Assembly (NCBI RefSeq): GCF_018372215.1
Contig: NZ_JAHAJN010000009.1
Span: 1 to 57,148 of the forward strand
Direction of reading: 5' to 3'
DNA from: Negativicoccus succinicivorans
Lineage (GTDB): Bacteria > Bacillota > Negativicutes > Veillonellales > Negativicoccaceae
DNA length: 57,148 bases
In this document: positions 17,212 through 25,279 of the stretch, piece after piece
How the letters are laid out: each line of letters opens with the position of its first letter
Position numbering within the stretch: the stretch's first letter is position 1
The notes under the pieces: generated by a model
Seen by the model: the letters and a program-made list of their open reading frames with translations, nothing else
The model's database searches: none
Told to the model about the DNA's origin: nothing
Made by a program: the position numbers and the translations under genes

Positions 17212-17865
17212 TTATTTTTTATTAACGCGTCGTGCTAAATAATTACCCAGACTTTGAATCAATTGGACAACGATGACCAATATCGCAATCGTTGCGAGCA
17301 TCACATCGAGACGGAAACGCTGGTAGCCGTAGCGGATTGCGAGATCGCCCAAGCCGCCGCCGCCGATCGCGCCCGCCATCGCGGAGTAGCTGATCAAATT
17401 GACGACGACGTTCGTCATGCTGTCGATGATGGTCGGAAGCGCTTCGGGAATTAACACTTTATAGATGATTTGCAACGGGGAAGCGCCCATCGATTGCGCG
17501 GCTTCAACCAAGCCGAACGGAACTTCTTTCAGCGCCGTTTCCACCAGGCGCCCCGCAAAGGGAATTGCGGCGAGCGTCAAGGGTACGCACGCGGCGGTCG
17601 TGCCGATCGAGGAACCGGCAATAATGCGGGTCAAAGGAATAATCGCGACCATCAAAATAATAAACGGGATCGAACGCAACATATTGACGACGGCGCCGAG
17701 CGGTTTATTAATCGCGGCATTTTCCAAAATATGACCTTTATCGGTAACGAGCAGCAAGACCCCGAGAGGAATCCCGAAGAAGGCCGAGAGAAAGGAGGAA
17801 ACGGCCACCATGTACATTGTTTCCCCTAAACTCTGCCATAAGAGGCTAACGATTTGCGGGGACAT
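17212..17865 (-). CDS. metI: Methionine ABC transporter, permease
   Basis: A 217-residue inner-membrane permease with about five transmembrane helices and the ABC-coupling EAA loop (LVEAAQSMGASPLQIIYKVLIPEALP at about 135-160). SIPFIILMVAIIPLTR is typical of MetI. It forms the methionine channel with MetN. Its ATG overlaps the end of metN by 20 nt with GTGAGGTGATC as SD, so translation is coupled. Confidence 0.94.
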   Translation of the reverse strand: MSPQIVSLLWQSLGETMYMVAVSSFLSAFFGIPLGVLLLVTDKGHILENAAINKPLGAVVNMLRSIPFIILMVAIIPLTRIIAGSSIGTTAACVPLTLAAIPFAGRLVETALKEVPFGLVEAAQSMGASPLQIIYKVLIPEALPTIIDSMTNVVVNLISYSAMAGAIGGGGLGDLAIRYGYQRFRLDVMLATIAILVIVVQLIQSLGNYLARRVNKK

Positions 17866-18889
17866 AACCGATCACCTCACTTTCAATGGGACACGCGCGC
17901 AGCCACGCCAAGGCGGCTTGCATTTGATCCTCACTGCCGCCCAGCGTCACAATCAGTCGACCGAATGAGGTGTCCTGAATGTAATCGATGCTAGCGTAGA
18001 GAATGCTGACTTCGAGATCAAACCGACGAATCAATGTCGCCAACAACGGCTCATCGGTAACGTCGCCGATAAAAGATAACCGAACCAGTAAATCGGCATC
18101 GGGAATCGGTGTTTGGGAAATATGCAGATAGTTTAAGTTTTCCGGAATCTCATTGCTCAAAATTGAGCCGACAAATTCGCGCGTGGTCGCCGTTTTCGGC
18201 GCGGTGAAAAGATCCGCCACGCCGCCCTGTTCGATGATGCGACCGTTTTCAATGACGGCGACGTGGTTACAAATTTCTTTGATGACCTGCATCTCATGCG
18301 TGATCAAAACGATGGTCAGGTGCAGGCGACGATTGATATCTTTCAAAAGATCAAGGATTGCTTTGGTAGTCTGCGGATCGAGCGCGCTGGTCGCTTCGTC
18401 GCAAAGGAGCACCTTCGGTCGGGAAACTAACGCACGGGCGATGCCGACACGCTGCTTTTGACCGCCGGAAAGTTGGGCGGGATAGTTGTCGCGGCGTTGC
18501 GTCAGACCGACGAGTTCTAAAATCGGCTCGATCCGTTCTTTTTGTTCCGCTTTGGAAAGTCCCGCGAGCTCTAACGGAAACGCGATATTTTCATAGACGG
18601 TACGATGACTCAGCAGATTGAAATGCTGGAAGATCATGCCGATATGTTTGCGTTCGTTACGTAATTCCTGCTCGCTCATCGCCGTCAGGTTTTTACCGTC
18701 GACCCAAACTTCTCCTTCGGTCGGCGTTTCCAGCATGTTGATACAGCGGATCAGCGTCGACTTGCCGGCCCCGGACAGGCCGATGATACCGCAAATTTCG
18801 CTTTCGGGGATATGCAGGTCGATATCTTTGATTGCGTGCACCGGTTGCGGACCGGGATATACTTTGCTAATGTGTCGCAAATCTATCAT
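17846..18889 (-). CDS. metN: Methionine ABC transporter, ATP-binding protein
   Basis: A 347-residue ATPase with Walker A GLSGAGKSTLI (about 37-47), signature LSGGQKQRVGIARAL (about 139-153), Walker B VLLCDEATSALDP, and a C-terminal NIL domain (about 265-345) that in E. coli MetN binds methionine and gives transport feedback inhibition. It drives methionine uptake through MetI with MetQ. It is the first gene of the operon; AAGGAGTGAGAAA precedes the ATG, and the 5' leader carries a SAM-I riboswitch with a terminator ending 20 bp upstream. Confidence 0.95.
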   Translation of the reverse strand: MIDLRHISKVYPGPQPVHAIKDIDLHIPESEICGIIGLSGAGKSTLIRCINMLETPTEGEVWVDGKNLTAMSEQELRNERKHIGMIFQHFNLLSHRTVYENIAFPLELAGLSKAEQKERIEPILELVGLTQRRDNYPAQLSGGQKQRVGIARALVSRPKVLLCDEATSALDPQTTKAILDLLKDINRRLHLTIVLITHEMQVIKEICNHVAVIENGRIIEQGGVADLFTAPKTATTREFVGSILSNEIPENLNYLHISQTPIPDADLLVRLSFIGDVTDEPLLATLIRRFDLEVSILYASIDYIQDTSFGRLIVTLGGSEDQMQAALAWLRACPIESEVIGYVPANR

Positions 18890-18909
18890 TTTCTCACTCC
18901 TTTAACCAC

Positions 18910-18940
18910 TAAAAAACTCTTCACCAAAAGATGAAGAGCC
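18910..18940 (-). terminator. Riboswitch-controlled terminator of metNIQ
   Basis: On the minus strand CTCTTCA (18932-18938) pairs with TGAAGAG (18917-18923), followed by T6. The left arm also belongs to the anti-terminator: CTTCATC (18930-18936) can pair with GATGAAG (18947-18953), which is the 3' strand of aptamer helix P1. Confidence 0.88.
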
Positions 18941-18946
18941 GGTCGA

Positions 18947-19050
18947 CTTCATCTCTCGGGATCACTCCCGCGGAATTGGCACCGTTCTCCGTGTAGAGAT
19001 GGTTGCCGCGACGTCATTGGGCCGGTCCCTCGGTCACTCTGGATGAAAAG
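18947..19050 (-). ncRNA. SAM-I (S-box) riboswitch aptamer
   Basis: The minus strand has the S-box core in order: AGGGACCGGCCCAATGA, CGGCAACC, CGGTGCCAATTCC, closed by helix P1 (TTCATC at 19042-19047 with GATGAA at 18948-18953). A terminator follows directly. By family knowledge, SAM binding stabilises P1, frees the terminator and shuts off metNIQ; without SAM the anti-terminator forms. Confidence 0.95.
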
Positions 19051-19078
19051 TGGTGTATTTCGTTGTTGATTAACGCTG

Positions 19079-19108
19079 ATTATAGCACTATGAAAGAATG
19101 AATGTCAA
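19079..19108 (-). promoter_or_regulatory. Promoter of the riboswitch-metNIQ operon
   Basis: On the minus strand TTGACA (19103-19108), 18-bp spacer, TATAAT (19079-19084), both hexamers perfect. Confidence 0.9.
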
Positions 19109-19207
19109 ACAGTAATTTAGAGATGACTCCTTGCGTTTTTTGTATAGGACTGTTTCAAGTAGCGTAAAATGCGACCGTTTCGGGCTTAAAGGGGATTTTA
19201 GCCGAGC

Positions 19208-19222
19208 GCTACATATTGAATA
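19208..19222 (+). promoter_or_regulatory. Upstream NrdR-like box
   Basis: CTACATATTG (19209-19218) is the exact inverted copy of CAATATGTAG in the downstream box; centre-to-centre distance is 39 bp. The outer bases are less symmetric, so this is the weaker site. Confidence 0.5.
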
Positions 19223-19236
19223 ATCTGCTTTTAGGA

Positions 19237-19266
19237 TTGCGCCCAGACTACAATATGTAGTATACT
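19237..19266 (+). promoter_or_regulatory. Promoter of nrdDG with overlapping NrdR-like box
   Basis: TTGCGC (19237-19242), 18-bp spacer, TATACT (19261-19266). The palindrome ACTACA-ATA-TGTAGT (19247-19261) resembles the NrdR box and runs into the -10, as expected for repression by NrdR-(d)ATP. Confidence 0.65.
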
Positions 19267-19325
19267 CAAATCTGAAGAGGCGGCTTGTGAGAAAGCCGAT
19301 ACAATATGAGGGAGGCAGCGGTACT

Positions 19326-21476
19326 ATGTTGGAAGTCATCAAGCGCGACGGCGACAAAACTGTTTTTGACAGGTCGAAAATTACGATCGCGATTGAAAAA
19401 GCAATGAACAGCTCGAGCGGCGTGTATGAAATCGGTCAGGCGGACAAAATCGCCTGGGAAATCGAACAGGAAGCACGTCAGCAGGAAAAGCCTTTAACGA
19501 TTTATGAAATCGAAGATAAGGTCTATTATAAACTCATTGAGAACCACAATCCGGCAACGGCTCGTGCGTACGAAAACTATAAAGCGGTACAGGCATTCAA
19601 ACGTCATGAAAATACAACCGATGAAAGTATTTTCGGTTTATTAAATAAAAGCAATATCGCAGTCTTGGATGAAAACTCCAACAAAGACGCGCAGGTCGTT
19701 TCGACGCAGCGCGATTTGATCGCCGGCGAAGTATCGAAAGATATCGCCCGCCGCAAACTGATTCCCGCCGATATCGTGCAGGCGCATGACAGCGGCGCGA
19801 TTCACTTCCATGACATGGACTATATTATTCAGCCGATGTTCAATTGCTGTCTGATCAATTTGGAAGACATGCTTACCAACGGCACCGTCATTAACGGGAA
19901 AAAGATCGATTCACCGAAATCGTTCCAAGTCGCCTGTACGGTAACGACGCAGATTATTGCGCAGGTCGCCAGCGGCCAGTACGGCGGACAGAGCATCAAC
20001 GGCATTGATCGGATTCTGGCGCCTTTCGTGCGTAAATCGTTCAATAAAATTCTCAAGAGCGTGCTCGAAGAACAGCGCGACATTTATGAAATGGAACCGG
20101 ATCAGGAGAAAGCGGAAGCGATTGCTTGGAAACGTACCCGTAAAGAAGTAAAAGACGGCATTCAGACGATCCAGTACCAGATCAATACCTTGATGACGAC
20201 CAACGGCCAGGCGCCGTTCGTTACGTTGTGCATGTATTTCCAACCGGATTACGAATACGCCAAAGAAGCGGCGATGATTACGGAAGAAATTTTGGCGCAG
20301 CGTTTAGAAGGCGTCAAAAACGAGCAGAATGTCTACATCACACCGGCATTCCCGAAACTCGTTTACGTGCTCGATGAGCACAATATCGCGCCGGACGCGC
20401 CGTACTACTATCTCACGGAACTCGCGGCGAAATGCACCGCGAAGCGCATGTATCCGGACTATATTTCCGCGAAAAAGATGCGCGAAAATTATGAAGGCAA
20501 TGTTTTTTCGCCGATGGGCTGCCGCTCCTTCCTGCGCCCGTATAAAAACGAAAAAGGCGAATACGTTTGGGACGGCCGTTTCAATCAGGGCGTCGTTTCA
20601 CTGAACTTGCCGCAAATCGGTATTTTGGCGGAACATTCGGAAGAAAAATTCTTTGAAATTTTGGAAAAACGTCTGCAACTTTGCTACAAAGCATTGATGT
20701 TGCGCTATGACTTCTTGAAAGATGTCGTGAGCGACGTGTCGCCGATTCATTGGCAGTATGGCGCGATTGCTCGCCTCAAACCGGGTGAAAAGATTTATCC
20801 GTACTTGCAGAATACGTATTCCACGCTTTCCCTCGGCTACATCGGCGTGTATGAAGCGACCAAACTCATCACCGGCGAATCGCATACCGGCGAAAAAGGT
20901 CACGCGTTCGCCGCGCGCCTGATGCGCCGTCTGCGTGAAGCGGTCGATACCTGGCAGGAACAGACCGGTTTGGGATTCTCTCTGTACGGCACACCGGCGG
21001 AAAGCCTGACCAACCGTTTCTCGTCGATTGACCGCGCGCGTTTCGGCGAAATCGAAGACATTACGGATAAAGGTTACTACACCAATAGTTACCACGTGGA
21101 CGTACGCGAACCGATCAGCGTCTTTGATAAATTCTGTTTCGAATCGGAATTCCAAAAACTTTCGACCGGCGGCTGCATCTCGTATGCGGAAATTCCGAAT
21201 ATGAGCGGCAACGTCGATGCGGTACTGACGATGATGCGCTTTATTTACGACAATATCTGCTATGCGGAATTTAATACCAAATCGGATTACTGTCATGTCT
21301 GCGGCTTTGACGGTGAAGTCAAAGTCAATGACGACATCCAGTGGGAATGCCCGCGTTGCCACAACACCGATCGCAATCTGTTGACTGTCATCCGTCGGAC
21401 ATGCGGTTACCTCGGTGAAAACTTCTGGAACGAAGGTCGCACGAAAGAAATCCGTGACCGCGTCCTCCATATCTGA
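19326..21476 (+). CDS. nrdD: Anaerobic (class III) ribonucleoside-triphosphate reductase
   Basis: A 716-residue oxygen-sensitive enzyme reducing NTPs to dNTPs with formate as reductant. N-terminal ATP-cone allosteric domain (about 1-95; VIKRDGDKTVFDRSKITIAI), then the glycyl-radical barrel; radical Gly694 lies in RRTCGYLG, and the C-terminal zinc site is CHVC...CPRC (about 658-680). The ATG at 19326 is preferred over in-frame GTG 19287 because GGGAGG lies between them and the ATP-cone starts here. nrdG follows after 7 bp. The promoter carries NrdR-like boxes. It implies anaerobic DNA synthesis. Confidence 0.96.
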   Translation: MLEVIKRDGDKTVFDRSKITIAIEKAMNSSSGVYEIGQADKIAWEIEQEARQQEKPLTIYEIEDKVYYKLIENHNPATARAYENYKAVQAFKRHENTTDESIFGLLNKSNIAVLDENSNKDAQVVSTQRDLIAGEVSKDIARRKLIPADIVQAHDSGAIHFHDMDYIIQPMFNCCLINLEDMLTNGTVINGKKIDSPKSFQVACTVTTQIIAQVASGQYGGQSINGIDRILAPFVRKSFNKILKSVLEEQRDIYEMEPDQEKAEAIAWKRTRKEVKDGIQTIQYQINTLMTTNGQAPFVTLCMYFQPDYEYAKEAAMITEEILAQRLEGVKNEQNVYITPAFPKLVYVLDEHNIAPDAPYYYLTELAAKCTAKRMYPDYISAKKMRENYEGNVFSPMGCRSFLRPYKNEKGEYVWDGRFNQGVVSLNLPQIGILAEHSEEKFFEILEKRLQLCYKALMLRYDFLKDVVSDVSPIHWQYGAIARLKPGEKIYPYLQNTYSTLSLGYIGVYEATKLITGESHTGEKGHAFAARLMRRLREAVDTWQEQTGLGFSLYGTPAESLTNRFSSIDRARFGEIEDITDKGYYTNSYHVDVREPISVFDKFCFESEFQKLSTGGCISYAEIPNMSGNVDAVLTMMRFIYDNICYAEFNTKSDYCHVCGFDGEVKVNDDIQWECPRCHNTDRNLLTVIRRTCGYLGENFWNEGRTKEIRDRVLHI

Positions 21477-21483
21477 GGCGCGC

Positions 21484-22020
21484 ATGCGTTACGGACAAAT
21501 CCGGCACTACGATATTGCCAACGGTGAAGGCATTCGGACAAGCATTTTTGTCACGGGCTGCACTCACAATTGTCCGAATTGCTTCAACGTCGAATACCAG
21601 AATTTTCAGGCCGGTAACCTTTGGACGGACAAGGAAACCGCGACGGTGGTCGACTACATCAATGACCCGAATGTGGCGGGTCTGACCCTTTTGGGCGGCG
21701 AGCCCATGCAAAATGTCGAGGGACTGATCGAGGTCGTGCGCGCCGTGCGGGCGGCCCAGCCGCAAAAAAACATTTGGGTGTATTCCGGCTACACCTGGGA
21801 AGAGATTATCAGTGATCCCGTTCGATTATCGCTTCTGCGTCTGTGTGACGTGCTCGTTGACGGGCGTTTCGTGGACGCGTTGCGCGATCCCGCGTTGCGT
21901 TTCCGCGGCTCGTCAAATCAGCGCGTCATCGCGATCGGAGAATCTCTTTTGCAAGGAAAAGTAGTATTGCATCGGGATATTCACACGCATCGTCCGATTA
22001 CGACGACAGCGGATACTTAA
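21484..22020 (+). CDS. nrdG: Anaerobic ribonucleotide reductase-activating enzyme
   Basis: A 178-residue radical-SAM protein that generates the glycyl radical on NrdD using S-adenosylmethionine and a 4Fe-4S cluster. The cluster motif is CX3CX2C in GCTHNCPNCFN (about 29-39), followed by the SAM-binding GGEP (about 79-82). Full length. The open frame extends upstream into nrdD, but the ATG at 21484, just after the nrdD stop, matches the family N-terminus MRYGQIRHYDIANGEG. It is the second gene of nrdDG, closed by a terminator. Confidence 0.95.
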   Translation: MRYGQIRHYDIANGEGIRTSIFVTGCTHNCPNCFNVEYQNFQAGNLWTDKETATVVDYINDPNVAGLTLLGGEPMQNVEGLIEVVRAVRAAQPQKNIWVYSGYTWEEIISDPVRLSLLRLCDVLVDGRFVDALRDPALRFRGSSNQRVIAIGESLLQGKVVLHRDIHTHRPITTTADT

Positions 22021-22025
22021 TCAAA

Positions 22026-22051
22026 AAAAGACGGCTTTCGCCGTCTTTTTT
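22026..22051 (+). terminator. Terminator after nrdG
   Basis: GACGGC (22030-22035), TTTC-loop, GCCGTC (22040-22045), flanked by A- and T-runs. Confidence 0.9.
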
Positions 22052-22196
22052 GTTGTGAGAATAAAAATATCTGGTCATAAGAAGTTATTGAGCAATACGA
22101 GTGAATTTACGCTTTTCAAGTGCTTTACCGATAACGAATGATGAAGCGCAAAAGCGCAACGAATCAAAAAGCTCTTGAGGATCATCAAATAACAGT

Positions 22197-22224
22197 TTGT
22201 CCCTTGCCTTCTTTGTGCTATAAT
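22197..22224 (+). promoter_or_regulatory. Promoter in the nrdG-pbp intergenic region
   Basis: TTGTCC (22197-22202), 16-bp spacer, TATAAT (22219-22224). No protein gene follows on this strand; it would feed the candidate small RNA. Confidence 0.65.
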
Positions 22225-22230
22225 AAACGC

Positions 22231-22326
22231 GCATAGAATGGTGGCACGAACCATATATTCTAGTTGGAAACGTGTGATAGGATACTAGATCAAAAAAGGC
22301 GCTATTTTTCAATAGCGCCTTTTTTC
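22231..22326 (+). ncRNA. Candidate small RNA of about 95 nt
   Basis: Between a sigma-70-like promoter and a strong terminator lies a stretch without a credible ORF. It can fold TAGAAT-GGT (22234-22242) against ACC-ATTCTA (22250-22262), or alternatively CTAGT (22260-22264) against ACTAG (22284-22288); the two share bases. The 3' hairpin is GGCGCTATT/AATAGCGCC (22298-22319) with T6. I do not recognise an Rfam family. The downstream gene is convergent, so it is not a leader of a neighbour. Confidence 0.5.
22292..22326 (-). terminator. Bidirectional terminator shared by the sRNA and the PBP gene
   Basis: The 9-bp stem GGCGCTATT/AATAGCGCC is flanked by A6 and T6, so it works on both strands; the convergent class A PBP gene ends at 22404 with no other hairpin. 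Confidence 0.8.
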
Positions 22327-22403
22327 TTGCTGTATGTACTACCTGAAACTCTTTGAATCCATTTATAAACGCTCAGGTCAAGGAGCTCTTTACGAAAAGA
22401 TTT

Positions 22404-24470
22404 TTACTCGTTGCCCGCGCCTTTCACTTTTCCGGGCACGCGTTCCGGTGTTTCATCACCGTCGTCGTTATCACTCTTAGCGGATGATTTTTTATCTTTC
22501 TTTTTGCCGTCTTTATCCTTCTTGTCTTTATCTTCGTCTTTTTTGTCAGATTCCGAGGCCGGCTGGTAAAAACCTTCCGCGGCGATTCCCTCGACACCCG
22601 CCGGCGTCGGGAAACTATTGGCCGGCATGTCGGCGACGGCCGCATGCATAAAGTCACGCCAGATGGCCGCCGGAACGGTACCGCCCGTCAATCCCTGCAA
22701 GGTTCCGTCAAAGTCATCGCCGATCCAAACGGCCGCGGCGACGTCCGGCGTATAGCCGACAAACCACGCGTCTTTACTTTCGTCTGTTGTACCGGTTTTA
22801 CCGGCCATGGGACGACCGATGTACGCATTGCCGCCCGTGCCGTGCAAGACGGCGGATTCGAGCATATTCGTAACAATGTACGCCGTTTTTTGACTGATGA
22901 CCTGCGTGCCTTTAGCGGTATTTTCTTCCAATACATTACCGTTGCGGTCCACAATCCGAATGATCGCCAGCGGTTCCATATGCACTCCGCCGTTGGCCAG
23001 CACGCCGTACGCCGATGCCATATCGAGCGGAATGACGCCTTGCGTTAACCCGCCCAAGGCGGCGGCCAGGTTCTCATCATTGTTGCCGCCCTTGAAGACG
23101 AGCGTGCTGATGCCCATGTTTTCTGCATTGGCGAGGATATTATGCATGCCGACTTCCTGCGCGATTTTGACGGCCGGCACATTGACGGAATTCATCAAGG
23201 CCTGACGTAATGTCATTTTACCGCTGAATGTACGGCTGTAGTTTTGCGGACTCCAACCGGCGATTGTGACCGGCGAGTCGTCGACGATCGTGCCCGGGGT
23301 CATGCCTTTTTCCACGGCGCTGATGTAGACGAAGGGCTTAAATGCCGAGCCCGGCTGACGCACCGCTTGGGTGGCGCGGTTGAAATGGTCCGTGCCGCGT
23401 CCGCCGACCATCGCTAGAATATGGCCGTTGTGCGGATCGATGGCGACGATAGCGCCTTGCGGTTGCCGCAAGCCGTTGGCGTCGGTGTAGAAGTCCGGCA
23501 GATTCGCTTCCAGCGAGCGTTCCGCCGCTTCCTGCATATCCAGATCCAACGTCGTGTAAATTTTCAAGCCTTCTTTATAAAGCGCTTCCGCATCGTACTT
23601 GTCGCTGATCAGCTGCTCGATGTAGCTGATGAAATAGGAAGCGCGGGAGCCGCGAATCTGTTTCAGGCTTTCCTGTGAGCGCAAGCCCAAATCGGCCGCC
23701 TTGGCGGCGTCCGCGTCTTCTTGCGAGATGAAGCCGTACTTGGCCATCTGATTCAAAACCGTAGCCTGTCGCGTTTTCGCCGCTTCCAAATTGCTGAACG
23801 GGGAGTAGTAGTTAGGACTTTGCGGTAAACCGGCCAGGAGAGCGCATTGCGCCAAATCCAGTTCGCTTACCGGTTTACCGAAATAAATATTGGCCGCTGT
23901 CTGAATCCCGTAGGCGCCTTCACCAAAATAAATCTGGTTCATGTACATTTGCAAGATTTCGGGTTTGGTGTATTCGCGTTCGATCTGCAACGCCAAAATG
24001 GCTTCCTGGAATTTACGCTCCAAAGTCCGATTTTGCGTCAGGAATGCGTTGCGGGCCAGCTGTTGCGTAATGGTACTGCCGCCTTGCGCGATGCCGTTGT
24101 GCGTGATGTTGGCAAAGATCGCGCGCATGATGCCGCGGGGATCGATGCCGTGATGATCATAAAAACGGATATCTTCCGCCGCCAAAAAGGCATGCTGCAA
24201 ATTCTCGGGGACCTGATCCAGCGAAACCGGTAACCGGTTTTCCTCCGCATGAATGGTCGTAATCAGGCGACCTTTGATGTCAAAAATCTGCGATGACGCC
24301 GCCGGGGTATCCGTTTGCTGCACATCGGGCAAATTGCTGATGGTAGCGCCGATAAATCCGCAACCGGCGCCCAGAAAAATGACCAGCGCGATAATCGCGG
24401 CGATAATGAGCGTACTTTTATTTGCACCGCGCTTTTTCCGTTTCCTTGCGCGCGCGCTCGAATGTCGCAT
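22404..24470 (-). CDS. Class A penicillin-binding protein 1A
   Basis: A 688-residue bifunctional peptidoglycan synthase anchored in the inner membrane. Basic cytoplasmic N-terminus, one helix (about 20-43), glycosyltransferase domain (about 75-240; catalytic E99 in AAEDIRFYDHHG, GGSTITQQLARN at 130-141), transpeptidase domain with S375xxK378 (GSAFKP), S428xN430 and K558TG (KTGTT). It polymerises and cross-links glycan in the periplasm and is a beta-lactam target. The C-terminal 50 residues are a highly charged Lys/Asp tail, low complexity. AAGGAGGC precedes the ATG. It is monocistronic, minus strand. Confidence 0.94.
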   Translation of the reverse strand: MRHSSARARKRKKRGANKSTLIIAAIIALVIFLGAGCGFIGATISNLPDVQQTDTPAASSQIFDIKGRLITTIHAEENRLPVSLDQVPENLQHAFLAAEDIRFYDHHGIDPRGIMRAIFANITHNGIAQGGSTITQQLARNAFLTQNRTLERKFQEAILALQIEREYTKPEILQMYMNQIYFGEGAYGIQTAANIYFGKPVSELDLAQCALLAGLPQSPNYYSPFSNLEAAKTRQATVLNQMAKYGFISQEDADAAKAADLGLRSQESLKQIRGSRASYFISYIEQLISDKYDAEALYKEGLKIYTTLDLDMQEAAERSLEANLPDFYTDANGLRQPQGAIVAIDPHNGHILAMVGGRGTDHFNRATQAVRQPGSAFKPFVYISAVEKGMTPGTIVDDSPVTIAGWSPQNYSRTFSGKMTLRQALMNSVNVPAVKIAQEVGMHNILANAENMGISTLVFKGGNNDENLAAALGGLTQGVIPLDMASAYGVLANGGVHMEPLAIIRIVDRNGNVLEENTAKGTQVISQKTAYIVTNMLESAVLHGTGGNAYIGRPMAGKTGTTDESKDAWFVGYTPDVAAAVWIGDDFDGTLQGLTGGTVPAAIWRDFMHAAVADMPANSFPTPAGVEGIAAEGFYQPASESDKKDEDKDKKDKDGKKKDKKSSAKSDNDDGDETPERVPGKVKGAGNE

Positions 24471-24570
24471 AAATGCCTCCTTTTAATTATTCACATTTTT
24501 ATTTATTATACCATTAATGGCATCTTTTATAAATTGCAGATCAAGGAGAGGAAAATATACTGTCAACAAT

Positions 24571-24599
24571 AAAAAACCTCCCTTTGCAAGGGAGGTTTT
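24571..24599 (-). terminator. Terminator after rpsD
   Basis: AAAACCTCCC/GGGAGGTTTT arms (24573-24582 and 24590-24599); on the minus strand it is followed by a T-run. Confidence 0.88.
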
Positions 24600-24607
24600 G
24601 CCAATTC

Positions 24608-25201
24608 TTACTTGTTGTACAATTCGACGATGAGCGTTTCGTTGATGTCGTTCGCGAACGGCAATTCTTCACGCAGCGGGAGACGGGTGTAAGTGCCTTC
24701 CCATTTGTCGAAGTTCTTTTCTATATAAGGCAGCTCGAAGGAACGAACTTCCTGGAAGCTGGCTTTGAACATTTCATTGGCACGTTGATCTTCTTTCAAC
24801 GAGATGACCTGACCCGGGGTTACGTTATACGACGGGATGTCAACGCGTTTGCCGTCAACGAGGATCAAGCCGTGGTTCACCATCTGGCGAGCCTGACGGA
24901 TCGAACGCGCGAAGCCGATGCGATAGACGAGGTTGTCCAGGCGGCTTTCGAGGAGGAAGAGAAGGTTTTCACCGACGATGCCTTCCATTTTACGCGCTTT
25001 GACGTAGTAACGGTAGAACTGACGTTCCAATAAATTGTAGATCGCTTTAACTTTCTGTTTTTCCAAGAGCTGGGTGCCGTATTCCGAGATTTTACGCGGG
25101 CGGCGCTCTTTGGACTGCCGTTTTAACGCTTTCGGATGACCGTAGATGTTGAGGTCAAACCGTCGGCTCGCCTTAAAACGTGCGTTCCGATTTGTTGCCA
25201 T
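24608..25201 (-). CDS. rpsD: 30S ribosomal protein S4
   Basis: A 197-residue primary rRNA-binding protein that nucleates 30S body assembly. The N-terminus lacks the zinc-binding cysteines (C- form, Firmicutes type with RFKASRRFDLNIYGHPKALKR), and the S4 RNA-binding domain is intact (about 90-155; SRLDNLVYRIGFARSIRQARQMVNHGLILVDGKRVD). It is transcribed alone, outside the rpsM-rpsK-rpoA operon, as is usual in Firmicutes. GGAGTGATTGC precedes the ATG. Its promoter overlaps the stop codon of the upstream decarboxylase gene, and the mRNA would start with a small hairpin. Confidence 0.96.
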   Translation of the reverse strand: MATNRNARFKASRRFDLNIYGHPKALKRQSKERRPRKISEYGTQLLEKQKVKAIYNLLERQFYRYYVKARKMEGIVGENLLFLLESRLDNLVYRIGFARSIRQARQMVNHGLILVDGKRVDIPSYNVTPGQVISLKEDQRANEMFKASFQEVRSFELPYIEKNFDKWEGTYTRLPLREELPFANDINETLIVELYNK

Positions 25202-25229
25202 GCAATCACTCCTTTACAAATTTGGCAAT

Positions 25230-25245
25230 AGCTTGTTTACAAGCT
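25230..25245 (-). promoter_or_regulatory. 5'-terminal hairpin of the rpsD mRNA
   Basis: AGCTTG/CAAGCT arms (25230-25235, 25240-25245) with a 4-nt loop. The predicted transcription start (about 25244) falls at the first arm, so the hairpin would sit at the extreme 5' end. Role unknown; mRNA stabilisation or S4 autoregulation are options. Confidence 0.4.
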
Positions 25246-25250
25246 TTACA

Positions 25251-25279
25251 AGTGTACCATGAATATTGTTTCGTGTCAA
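25251..25279 (-). promoter_or_regulatory. Promoter of rpsD
   Basis: On the minus strand TTGACA (25274-25279), 17-bp spacer, TACACT (25251-25256). The -35 contains the TGA stop of the decarboxylase gene. Confidence 0.88.

Noticed and set aside
22085..22312. A 75-codon minus-strand frame upstream of nrdG's end
   Set aside because: Its ATG lies inside the terminator stem of the small RNA/PBP gene and there is no SD; the plus-strand promoter and hairpins explain the region better.
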